From assembly GCA_002367235.1 (NCBI GenBank), contig DFBC01000135.1, positions 2,844 to 12,530 on the forward strand: a DNA stretch of 9,687 bases. Direction: 5' to 3'. This document shows, in pieces, positions 1 through 6,073 of the stretch; position 1 is the first letter of the stretch; every line of letters starts with the position of its first letter. The position numbers and the translations under genes were made by a program. Under the pieces are notes generated by a model, which was not told the DNA's origin, made no database searches, and worked only from the letters and a program-made list of their open reading frames with translations. Source of the stretch: Cellvibrionales bacterium UBA3090 (GTDB taxonomy: Bacteria; Pseudomonadota; Gammaproteobacteria; Pseudomonadales; Porticoccaceae).

Positions 1-365
1 AAGGCTATGAACCATCAGCAGAATTGCTTGAGAAATTCAGCACTAGAGTTTCTATTGTTCGCGATCCGACGACGGCCATAGTGGGTGCCGACCTGGTTGT
101 AACTGATACCTGGGCCTCCATGGGTCAGGAAGAAGAAAAACAGTTGAGAGAAAAAGCTTTTGTTGGCTTCCAGGTCAATGAAGAGATGATGACGCTGGCC
201 GCAAAAGACGCTCTCTTCATGCACTGCTTACCCGCCTACCGAGGACTGGAAATCAGTGACACCATTATGGAATCACCGTGGTCAGTTGTTTGGGATGAGG
301 CAGAGAACCGCCTTCATGCGCAGAAAGCACTACTAGAATTTTTGTTACTGGAAGCCAGAAATTAA
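1..365 (+). CDS. argF: Ornithine carbamoyltransferase, C-terminal part (5' end outside window)
   Basis: This enzyme makes citrulline from ornithine and carbamoyl phosphate in the cytoplasm, in arginine synthesis. Codons are in frame from base 3, giving 120 residues of the C-terminal ornithine-binding domain before TAA. The visible motifs are DTWASMGQEEEK in the SMG loop region and HCLPAYRG, which contains the family's active-site HCLP with its cysteine. The ending, DEAENRLHAQKALLEFLL, is typical of ArgF. The position after HCLPA is tyrosine, where many relatives have histidine. The gene runs in from the left edge with no start in the window, and an internal TTG at 24 is not a real start. It converges on the THX gene, with a terminator-like hairpin between them. 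Family assignment is secure. Whether the enzyme is anabolic or catabolic cannot be seen, although the arginine-synthesis type is the default. Confidence 0.95.
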   Translation, partial: GYEPSAELLEKFSTRVSIVRDPTTAIVGADLVVTDTWASMGQEEEKQLREKAFVGFQVNEEMMTLAAKDALFMHCLPAYRGLEISDTIMESPWSVVWDEAENRLHAQKALLEFLLLEARN

Positions 366-377
366 GAAACAGATAAC

Positions 378-431
378 AAAAAAACCCCGCAAGTACCTTG
401 CCAAGCTTGAGACTTACCTTGCTCAACGGGG
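378..431 (-). terminator. Intrinsic terminator after the THX gene
   Basis: Read on the minus strand, outer arms CCCCG (427-431) and CGGGG (385-389) enclose further complementary CAAG/CTTG blocks. They are followed by seven T residues (378-384). It lies 11 bases past the THX stop codon. It may also slow argF transcripts on the plus strand, but there the T-tract is poor. Confidence 0.7.
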
Positions 432-442
432 CCAGACCTTAG

Positions 443-550
443 TTATTTCTTAGCTGATTTTGCACGCTTACGGTTTGCTTTAAGCCGAGTAGTACCGTAA
501 CTATGACGCCAGATTTTCCCACGACGGGTTTTTTTATCACCCTTGCCCAT
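443..550 (-). CDS. Small ribosomal subunit protein bTHX family (35 aa)
   Basis: This very small basic protein belongs to the THX family, which sits in the head of the 30S ribosomal subunit. The 35-residue product begins MGKGDKKTRRGKIWRHSYG and ends KRAKSAKK. The GKGDKKT.RGKI start is the family signature, and lysine plus arginine make up well over a third of the chain. A good ribosome-binding site (AAGGTGG) precedes the ATG. The gene lies 58 bases downstream of the LRAT-like gene on the same strand and is followed by an intrinsic terminator. It is easily missed by gene callers because of its length. Identity rests on motif and composition; I am fairly sure. Confidence 0.88.
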   Translation of the reverse strand: MGKGDKKTRRGKIWRHSYGTTRLKANRKRAKSAKK

Positions 551-596
551 ATCACCACCTTCATTGCCCGCAGTTAAACTCTCCGCAATTACAGTT

Positions 597-614
597 AAAA
601 ATAGAACACTATTT
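597..614 (-). terminator. Weak AT-rich hairpin at the end of the LRAT-like gene
   Basis: On the minus strand AAATAG, which includes the TAG stop, pairs with CTATTT across a TGTT loop, and the 3' arm runs on into T residues. The stem has only one G-C pair, so termination would be partial at best. If it does not work, the LRAT-like gene and THX share a transcript. Confidence 0.25.
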
Positions 615-1148
615 AAGAAGGTGCCACGGTATATCGTCGGGGTTCATCAACCTTTCATTAGCCTGTTTTGAGTCAGAGAGGGGCGTTATCAACCCCCTTC
701 CAACTAACGTCTGTCGCCAGAGTGCGGTTATTTGCTCACTATTACTGATGCCGGTTTTACACCAGCTGGCAAAATGCTCACAGTTATTAAAAACAAGATC
801 AAAGGCAAACTCACCCAAACGCTTTTCTGCCCGCTCCATCACGGCATCGACTGAAAAATCCAGCTCATCAGTACGCAAGCCTCGAAGCTTGTCCATAAAT
901 TGATTCAAGCCGATGGAAGCCCTATCGACAAGATCACCACTCTTTACCTTTTCAAAAAACCGGGTGTAATCCCTGACATAGATATCATCGCCCCTGGCAA
1001 ACACGTCGATAGAAGTACGGCAAACCTGTCTTGGTGTCATCCAATGGCTGCTGGTGTAATGAATCACCGACCCATCACCCGCATCAATGCCGTGATGAGC
1101 ATACACTCCACCAAAGCGGCACACATAAATGTGATCACCTCTAGCCAT
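609..1148 (-). CDS. LRAT/NCEHF-domain protein (papain-like acyltransferase or hydrolase)
   Basis: The 179-residue product has the hallmarks of the lecithin:retinol acyltransferase (LRAT) branch of the circularly permuted NlpC/P60 papain-like fold. The N-terminus reads MARGDHIYV, followed by YAHHGID (residues 16-22) and GSVIHY (26-31); these histidines correspond to the catalytic and supporting histidines. The catalytic cysteine lies in NCEHFASWC (122-130), at Cys123. There is no signal peptide and no membrane segment, so it is probably cytoplasmic or peripheral. Family members handle acyl or amide bonds in lipids or peptides; the substrate here is unknown. The ATG has only a weak ribosome-binding site, but the GDHIYV motif must be included, so the start is well placed. 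It is separated from hisA by a terminator and so probably has its own promoter, which I could not locate. A role in histidine synthesis is unlikely. Confidence 0.85.
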   Translation of the reverse strand: MARGDHIYVCRFGGVYAHHGIDAGDGSVIHYTSSHWMTPRQVCRTSIDVFARGDDIYVRDYTRFFEKVKSGDLVDRASIGLNQFMDKLRGLRTDELDFSVDAVMERAEKRLGEFAFDLVFNNCEHFASWCKTGISNSEQITALWRQTLVGRGLITPLSDSKQANERLMNPDDIPWHLLK

Positions 1149-1272
1149 AACAGAAAATCCGTCTCACACGACCACTGATGATAGCACTCTGAGTAATCAA
1201 TATATAAGACAGGGAAGGTAGGCAGGTTTGACCGGGAAACAAACAGAGAGAAAAAAACTGATGAGCATGCTG

Positions 1273-1306
1273 AAAATAAACGCCGCCAATAATCACTGGC
1301 GACGTC
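1273..1306 (-). terminator. Intrinsic terminator of the his operon
   Basis: Minus-strand arms ACGTCGCCA (1305-1297) and TGGCGGCGT (1288-1280) form a nine-pair stem with one G.U pair and an eight-base loop. TTATTTT follows directly. It lies about 40 bases past the hisA stop, so transcription of the operon should end here. Confidence 0.75.
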
Positions 1307-1344
1307 TGCTGCGAAACTAGAATTTCGTCAAAAAAAGTCTCACC

Positions 1345-2073
1345 TCACTGATCGCAAAGTGTTTGAGCTTCAGCTACGTTCAGAGTACCTTCATAAATGG
1401 CCCTACCAGTGATAGCACCCAATATCCCCTGATCCGCGACCTTATTAAGGGCCACAATATCATCCATATTGGTAATTCCGCCGGAGGCAATAACCGGGAT
1501 AGATGATGCCTGAGCCATAGCCAGGGTGGCCTCTACATTGACACCCTGCATCATGCCATCGCGATCAATGTCTGTGTAAACAATGGCACTCACACCATCA
1601 GACTCAAATCGTTTAGCCAGATCCGCAGCTTTAACCTCTGTGACTTCAGCCCAGCCATCAGTGGCAACCAGGCCTTTTTTAGCATCGATCCCCACAATAA
1701 TGTGGCCGGGGAATTGTTGGCACATTTCCGTCACAAAATCCGGTTCTTTGACCGCTTTGGTACCGATAATGACATATTCCACACCCGCCTTAAGGTAGGC
1801 CTCTATTGTCTCGCCGCTGCGAATACCACCACCAATCTGGATAGGCAGTTTGGGGTAAGCCTTTGCAATCTCAGTGACCACCTCGCCATTGACGGGTTCA
1901 CCAGCAAAAGCGCCATTCAAGTCAACCAGGTGTAGCCGGCGTGAACCCGCATTGACCCATCTCGCCGCCATCTCAACGGGGCTGCCAGAAAATACTGTCG
2001 AGTCGTCCATACGACCCTGGCGAAGTCGAACACATTCGCCGTCCTTCAAATCAATAGCGGGGATAATCAGCAC
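1345..2073 (-). CDS. hisA: ProFAR isomerase (phosphoribosylformimino-AICAR ribotide isomerase)
   Basis: HisA opens the sugar ring of ProFAR to give PRFAR, the fourth step of histidine synthesis, in the cytoplasm. The product is 242 residues, the usual length, and forms a TIM barrel. The N-terminus MLIIPAIDLKDG carries the general-base Asp8, and VGIDAKKG carries the second catalytic residue, Asp130. Phosphate-binding glycines are seen in IQIGGGIRS (79-86) and VIASGGI (194-200). The start is GTG at 2073, with AGGA nine bases upstream; the reading MLIIPAID matches the family exactly at this codon. It lies 81 bases downstream of hisH with a hairpin between. A strong terminator follows in place of the expected hisF. 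Confidence 0.97.
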   Translation of the reverse strand: MLIIPAIDLKDGECVRLRQGRMDDSTVFSGSPVEMAARWVNAGSRRLHLVDLNGAFAGEPVNGEVVTEIAKAYPKLPIQIGGGIRSGETIEAYLKAGVEYVIIGTKAVKEPDFVTEMCQQFPGHIIVGIDAKKGLVATDGWAEVTEVKAADLAKRFESDGVSAIVYTDIDRDGMMQGVNVEATLAMAQASSIPVIASGGITNMDDIVALNKVADQGILGAITGRAIYEGTLNVAEAQTLCDQ

Positions 2074-2121
2074 GAATTAATTCCTGTCACATCTTGAGTT
2101 AAAAATGAATTATCTGTATTG

Positions 2122-2149
2122 CTGGCGACCCATAACGTATGGCCACCAG
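2122..2149 (-). other. Hairpin in the hisH-hisA gap
   Basis: In the minus-strand transcript CTGGTG pairs with CGCCAG (six pairs, one G.U). Inside, CCATA pairs with TATGG over a CGT loop, with a 1x2 internal bulge between the two stems. It starts six bases after the hisH stop. No T-tract follows, so it is more likely an mRNA-stability or processing element than a terminator. Confidence 0.5.
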
Positions 2150-2154
2150 ATGAA

Positions 2155-2811
2155 CTATTTACACCCCTGCCAAGTCGCAAAATTACGGAGCAACTGGAGA
2201 CCTGCCGTGTGGCTTTTTTCAGGGTGAAACTGCACCGCAAATAAGTTATCTCTTACCAGCGCCGCTGCAAATTTTACCGAGTAATCACAGGTGCCCGCCA
2301 CCAATTCCTTGTGGCTCTCATCGACAAAATAACTATGCACAAAATAAAAGCGGCTATCTTGCTCGATACCGTGCCACATCGGATGGTCGACAGTTTGGTG
2401 AACGCGATTCCAGCCCATATGCGGTACTTTCAGTTTTTCACCGCTAGCATCCTGTACATCGCGGCCAAAGAAACGCACCTTGCCCGGCAAAATATCCAGA
2501 CAATCCACACCATTATTTTCTTCACTGTGCTCTAGTAATGCCTGCATACCCACGCAGATACCCAGCACTGGCTTTTCCTCTATCGCTTTGGCAACCAATT
2601 TATCAAAACCAAGGCGGCGAATCTCTGCCATACAATCTCTTATCGCTCCGACACCGGGAAACACCACCCGGTCCGCATCGGCAACGTCCTCAGGACTGGC
2701 CGTCACGATCACCTCCGCCTGCGGAGCGACATGCTCCAAAGCCTTCGAAACGGAATGTAGATTGCCCATGCCATAATCAAGTACGGCAATGCGAGTACGG
2801 AAGTCTGTCAT
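2155..2811 (-). CDS. hisH: Imidazole glycerol phosphate synthase, glutamine amidotransferase subunit
   Basis: HisH releases ammonia from glutamine and passes it to its partner HisF, which makes imidazole glycerol phosphate and AICAR. It is a class I glutamine amidotransferase of 218 residues. The triad is visible: Cys86 in LGICVGMQ, then His196 and Glu198 in QFHPEKS. The N-terminal AVLDYGMGNLHS (9-20), FPGVGA (51-56) with the oxyanion-strand PGVG, and PHMGWN (130-135) are HisH signatures. The ATG has no clear ribosome-binding site, so translation may depend on coupling or local structure. It sits 56 bases after hisB in a gap with two perfect palindromes. Its obligatory partner hisF is not in this window. 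Confidence 0.97.
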   Translation of the reverse strand: MTDFRTRIAVLDYGMGNLHSVSKALEHVAPQAEVIVTASPEDVADADRVVFPGVGAIRDCMAEIRRLGFDKLVAKAIEEKPVLGICVGMQALLEHSEENNGVDCLDILPGKVRFFGRDVQDASGEKLKVPHMGWNRVHQTVDHPMWHGIEQDSRFYFVHSYFVDESHKELVAGTCDYSVKFAAALVRDNLFAVQFHPEKSHTAGLQLLRNFATWQGCK

Positions 2812-2820
2812 AAGAAATTT

Positions 2821-2859
2821 AATCTATAGATTATCGTTAATAAGGCGCCTTAAAAAGGC
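2821..2859 (-). repeat. Paired palindromes in the hisB-hisH gap
   Basis: Two perfect 12-base palindromes lie in a 56-base gap: AATCTATAGATT (2821-2832) and TAAGGCGCCTTA (2841-2852). In the minus-strand RNA, GCCTT (2859-2855), AAGGC (2851-2847) and GCCTT (2846-2842) follow each other. The middle block can therefore pair with either neighbour, although pairing with the downstream one leaves no loop. A GCCTT-TTT-AAGGC hairpin is the likeliest structure. Function is unknown; it could affect hisH translation or mRNA decay. Confidence 0.45.
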
Positions 2860-2867
2860 ATCCGGTC

Positions 2868-3461
2868 TTAGAGCGTTCCCTTGGTGGAAGGCATCACGCC
2901 CGCCATTCTTGGGTCCAGTTCAATGGCCATACGCACAGCGCGACCAAATGCCTTAAAGATCGTTTCTAACTCGTGGTGAGCATTACTCCCACGCAAGTTA
3001 TCGATATGTAACGTGGTACCGGCATGATTCACAAACCCCTGAAAAAACTCATAGGCCAGATCCACATCAAAATCCTTCACCCTCGGGCGAGAAAACTCGG
3101 CAAACATTTCCAGACCGGGCCGGCCAGAAAAGTCTATAACCACTCGGGATAACGCCTCATCCAAAGGAACATAGGCATGGCCGTAGCGGCGAATACCTTT
3201 TTTATCACCGAGAGCCTGGTGAAATGCCTGCCCCAGAGTAATACCAATATCTTCTACCGTGTGGTGGTCATCAATATGAGTATCGCCATTGGCTTTCACA
3301 TGAATATCAATTAAACCGTGGCGGGCGATTTGATCCAGCATATGCTCGAGAAAGGGAACCCCGGTATCAAAGCTCGATTGACCCGTCCCATCGAGGTTCA
3401 CCTCGACAGTAATCTGCGTCTCTAGCGTGTCACGACTTACTGCCGCCTTACGTTCCGCCAT
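2868..3461 (-). CDS. hisB: Imidazoleglycerol-phosphate dehydratase
   Basis: This enzyme dehydrates imidazole glycerol phosphate to imidazole acetol phosphate, a late step of histidine synthesis. The product is 197 residues, the monofunctional form without the phosphatase domain found in enteric HisB. Manganese-binding motifs are present twice: DDHHTVED in the first half and NAHHELE in the second. The ending MPSTKGTL is typical. I chose the ATG at 3461, giving MAERKAAVSRDT, because TTGGAG lies six bases upstream. A longer reading from 3488 would swallow that site and add nine residues unlike the family. It is the first gene of the operon and has a promoter just upstream. Confidence 0.96.
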   Translation of the reverse strand: MAERKAAVSRDTLETQITVEVNLDGTGQSSFDTGVPFLEHMLDQIARHGLIDIHVKANGDTHIDDHHTVEDIGITLGQAFHQALGDKKGIRRYGHAYVPLDEALSRVVIDFSGRPGLEMFAEFSRPRVKDFDVDLAYEFFQGFVNHAGTTLHIDNLRGSNAHHELETIFKAFGRAVRMAIELDPRMAGVMPSTKGTL

Positions 3462-3467
3462 GCTGTT

Positions 3468-3473
3468 CTCCAA
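3468..3473 (-). promoter_or_regulatory. Ribosome-binding site that fixes the hisB start
   Basis: Minus-strand TTGGAG lies six bases before the ATG at 3461. It lies inside the longer reading from 3488, which argues against that start. Confidence 0.75.
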
Positions 3474-3525
3474 GACAAGCTTTCTCAACTACATTACCAC
3501 TGCCTACAAGGCTGTGGGGAGCCGT

Positions 3526-3554
3526 ATTATAAAGCGCTCACACAAACCCTTCCA
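3526..3554 (-). promoter_or_regulatory. Promoter for the hisBHA operon
   Basis: On the minus strand a perfect TATAAT (3531-3526) is preceded, at 17 bases, by TGGAAG (3554-3549), a weak -35 with three of six consensus bases. Transcription would start near 3519, giving a leader of roughly 58 bases. No leader peptide rich in histidine codons is visible, so classic his attenuation seems absent. Confidence 0.55.
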
Positions 3555-3564
3555 TAAGAAGCAT

Positions 3565-3580
3565 GAAGTGATTACACTTC
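3565..3580. promoter_or_regulatory. Inverted repeat, candidate operator
   Basis: GAAGTG-ATTA-CACTTC is a six-base perfect inverted repeat with a four-base centre. It sits between the divergent hisB operon and the metal-uptake genes, 11 bases upstream of the hisB -35 and 44 bases before the small gene's ATG. GAAGTG-like ends occur in some enterobacterial Zur sites, but spacing and core differ from the canonical TGTTATA...TATAACA, so I do not call it a Zur box. Confidence 0.4.
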
Positions 3581-3598
3581 TGGCACACAATTGTTCCA

Positions 3599-3610
3599 AG
3601 ACCACGGTCT
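3599..3610. promoter_or_regulatory. Second inverted repeat before the small exported protein gene
   Basis: AGACC-AC-GGTCT has five-base perfect arms and ends 13 bases before the ATG at 3624. It occupies the place expected for promoter or leader bases of the small gene, so it could be an operator. It may also be chance, since the arms are short. Confidence 0.3.
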
Positions 3611-3623
3611 AATTCTCTAAAAT

Positions 3624-3908
3624 ATGCACTTTCGCAGACCCAACATTATTCTTGCTTGTCTACTGGCCATCACGACTCTGTGGCTCAGTCAGACGGCTGC
3701 TGCACACATTCATCTTGACAATGACAAGGTCAACTGCCAGCTGTGCCTATCCTCGGGTACCGGCGACGTCACTCTCGAAACCGCACGACAACCCCTGCAG
3801 ATTACTGACTTCGCCACAGAAATTGTGGCCACCAATACCACAGCGCCAAAACTCACCCCAGTAGCGCCCCGCAACAGCCGCGCACCCCCTTGCCCTATAG
3901 CACCCTAG
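3624..3908 (+). CDS. Small exported protein with HxHxD and CxxC motifs, putative metal-binding partner of the receptor
   Basis: The 94-residue product has a clear signal peptide: MHFRRPN, a hydrophobic run to about residue 22, then QTAAA as an AxA cleavage site before His28. The mature part starts HIHLDND (28-34), followed by CQLC (38-41), and ends in a proline-rich tail, SRAPPCPIAP. This layout of N-terminal histidines, a CxxC and an RAPP tail recalls DUF2946-like small proteins encoded next to TonB-dependent metal receptors. That comparison is from memory, and the function is not established. It lies 43 bases upstream of the receptor gene on the same strand and is probably co-transcribed. 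No good ribosome-binding site precedes the ATG, which is unusual, but the signal peptide makes this start sensible. A role in periplasmic zinc or copper handling is inference. Confidence 0.72.
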   Translation: MHFRRPNIILACLLAITTLWLSQTAAAHIHLDNDKVNCQLCLSSGTGDVTLETARQPLQITDFATEIVATNTTAPKLTPVAPRNSRAPPCPIAP

Positions 3909-3951
3909 AAACAACAACATTCTTTTGTCCCCCGCTATAGGACCATGACTC

Positions 3952-5985
3952 ATGAAAAATACTTTTATGGTAGTGCTGGCCGCGTCCAGCCTACCCTGCA
4001 CAGCTATCGCACAAACACTGGAACACGACGAGTCTCAACTTAACGAAGTCATCATTTCAGCCTCACCGTTAGAAGAAAATGCCACCGGCATCAATCAAGC
4101 TACCAGCGTATTAATTGGCGAAGCACTGCATAGAGAAGCCGCTGCGACGATTGGTGAGACCCTGCAAAATGAGCGCGGCGTAACCAGCTCAGGCTTTGGC
4201 CCTGGTGTTGGCAAACCCGTCATCCGCGGGCAAGTAGGTAATCGAGTCAAGGTCATGCAGGATAGCCTAGGCACTCTGGATGCTTCTTCCGCCAGTGGTG
4301 ATCACGCCATTACCACAGAAGCGCTGGTTGCCGAACGTATCGAAGTACTCAGAGGGCCGGCAACCCTACGCTACGGCAACGGCGCCATCGGTGGTGTCGT
4401 CAATGTGATCGACAACCGAATCCCCGATGACTTGCCAGAGAAACTGAACTCGGCCGTGGAATACCGGTACAACAGTGTCAATGATCAAAACAGCACGGTT
4501 TTCCTAATGGAAAACTCCTTAACCGATACGCCACTCGGCAACTGGGCCTGGCATATCGATGGTCTCTACCGGGACAGCAATGACATCGAAATTGAAGGGC
4601 TGGCACAACATCCGGAAGATGGCGAAGACCCCGCTGATCATGAAACCACCCACGGTTATATTGACAACACAGACACCCAGGCTCACACCGTCACAGGCGG
4701 GCTGTCCTGGATAGGCGATCAGGGATTTATCGGTATATCCGTCAGTGAAATGGAAAATCGTTACGGTATCCCGCCCAATGGTCACCACCATGAGGATCAC
4801 GCGGATGAAGCCACCGATGTGCGCATCGATATGGAACAGACCCGCGTGGATCTCAAGGCGGAATGGGCGGATATTCTGCCGGGATTCACACTGGGCAGAA
4901 TGCGTCTCAGCCACAATGATTATGAACACACTGAGCTGGAGGGCGGAGAAAAAGGGACACGCTTTACCAATGAAGCTATTGAGGGCCGGGTGGAATTATT
5001 GCACCAGGAAATTCTGGGCTGGTCCGGAGCCATTGGACTGCAACTGGAAGACCGACAGTTTGCCGCCATTGGAGAAGAATCCTTTATCCCCAAGTCTGAC
5101 ATCCAAAATGGCGGCATTTTTTGGGTGGGCGAAACCAACTATGGCGACTGGAGTTATGAATTGGGGCTGCGGCTGGATCGGCAAACTATCGACCCCGACA
5201 GCAACCCATTTAACAATGGCTCAGACATCGACCACAATACCCAAAGCCTGTCCTTCGGGACACGGTGGCAAATGACCGAAGATCAAAGCATCAGCTTCGC
5301 CTTAACCCGTGCCCAGCGCGCCCCCTCGGTAGAAGAGCTGCTCTCGAATGGCCCCCATCATGCCAGTGAAAGCTTTGATATTGGTGACGCCAACCTCGAT
5401 GAAGAAACCAGTCACAACTTTGAAATTGGTTATCAATACGAAGGGCCCATTAATCTCAGTGTTAACCTTTTCTACAACAGCATCGATGATTTCATCTTCA
5501 AGAAAAACACCGGGCTGGAAGACGCGGGCGAAGAGTTAACGATTTATCAGTATCAACAGGAAGATGCGACCTTTAGAGGCGCTGAAGCAAGCATCGGCAT
5601 TCACCTGAGTGATCGCTGGGATGTTGAATTCTTTGGCGACTACGTGCGGGCCAGACTGGATAAAAATGGAGACGTCCCTCGCATACCACCACTGCGCTTT
5701 GGTGTTGCCCTGGATTACTTCCAGTCACAATGGAATGCAGGGCTTAAACTTACCGAAGCCAAAAAGCAGAGTCACGCCGGCGATTTCGAAGAAGACACCG
5801 ATGGTTACACACGACTGGACGGTCATGTGCACTACCACATCGATACAGCCAACGGTCACTGGTTGCTGTTTTTGAAAGCCAACAATTTGCTGGATCAGGA
5901 AATTCGCAATGCCACCTCATTTCTGCGGAACATCGCCCCGGAACCCGCCCAAAGCGTGGAACTTGGCGTCCGTATGAGCTTCTAA
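3952..5985 (+). CDS. TonB-dependent outer-membrane receptor, ZnuD-like (probable zinc uptake)
   Basis: The 677-residue product is a TonB-dependent receptor that would import a metal or metal complex across the outer membrane using TonB-ExbBD energy. The order is a signal peptide (cleavage after AIA, residues 18-20), a TonB box NEVIISA (31-37), a plug domain and a beta-barrel. The plug contains PVIRGQVGNRVKVMQDS (89-105), SGDHAIT (115-121) and AERIEVLRGPATLRYG (127-142). The chain ends ELGVRMSF, with the terminal aromatic residue used in barrel assembly. Two acidic, histidine-rich stretches stand out: AQHPEDGEDPADHETTH (218-234) and NGHHHEDHADE (276-286). Such loops and the plug DH pair are known from ZnuD-type zinc receptors. 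Zinc is therefore the likely cargo; copper or another metal is possible. AGGA lies upstream of the ATG. The gene ends with a strong terminator. Confidence 0.87.
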   Translation: MKNTFMVVLAASSLPCTAIAQTLEHDESQLNEVIISASPLEENATGINQATSVLIGEALHREAAATIGETLQNERGVTSSGFGPGVGKPVIRGQVGNRVKVMQDSLGTLDASSASGDHAITTEALVAERIEVLRGPATLRYGNGAIGGVVNVIDNRIPDDLPEKLNSAVEYRYNSVNDQNSTVFLMENSLTDTPLGNWAWHIDGLYRDSNDIEIEGLAQHPEDGEDPADHETTHGYIDNTDTQAHTVTGGLSWIGDQGFIGISVSEMENRYGIPPNGHHHEDHADEATDVRIDMEQTRVDLKAEWADILPGFTLGRMRLSHNDYEHTELEGGEKGTRFTNEAIEGRVELLHQEILGWSGAIGLQLEDRQFAAIGEESFIPKSDIQNGGIFWVGETNYGDWSYELGLRLDRQTIDPDSNPFNNGSDIDHNTQSLSFGTRWQMTEDQSISFALTRAQRAPSVEELLSNGPHHASESFDIGDANLDEETSHNFEIGYQYEGPINLSVNLFYNSIDDFIFKKNTGLEDAGEELTIYQYQQEDATFRGAEASIGIHLSDRWDVEFFGDYVRARLDKNGDVPRIPPLRFGVALDYFQSQWNAGLKLTEAKKQSHAGDFEEDTDGYTRLDGHVHYHIDTANGHWLLFLKANNLLDQEIRNATSFLRNIAPEPAQSVELGVRMSF

Positions 5986-6073
5986 CCGTTGGTCTTGGCA
6001 AACTGACGGGTAACCCCCGCCACACAACCCATGCCCGTACTTTTAGACGAGCAGGGTTTTCTATCAACAAGGC

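Noticed and set aside
1149..1272. Promoter for the LRAT-like gene (TATATT and TATCAT boxes on the minus strand)
   Set aside because: Neither box has a credible -35 at 15-19 bases, so I do not place a promoter there.
1261..1320. Plus-strand 19-codon frame starting MSMLKINAANN in the hisA-LRAT gap
   Set aside because: It has no convincing ribosome-binding site and lies over the minus-strand terminator stem; most likely chance.
3468..3488. Longer hisB start at 3488, adding nine residues
   Set aside because: It would include the TTGGAG ribosome-binding site of the ATG at 3461, and the extra residues do not resemble the family.
3462..3525. Possible his leader peptide for attenuation
   Set aside because: No short frame rich in histidine codons lies between the hisB promoter and its start, and no terminator hairpin is present there.
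3747..4001. Minus-strand frame of 84 codons opposite the small exported protein
   Set aside because: It overlaps a gene with a clear signal peptide and the start of the receptor; it has no recognisable motif and looks like a shadow frame.
3968..4015. Lipoprotein signal in the receptor (Cys16 in SLPC)
   Set aside because: Pro before the cysteine does not fit a lipobox, and a standard AxA site follows; TonB receptors use ordinary signal peptides.
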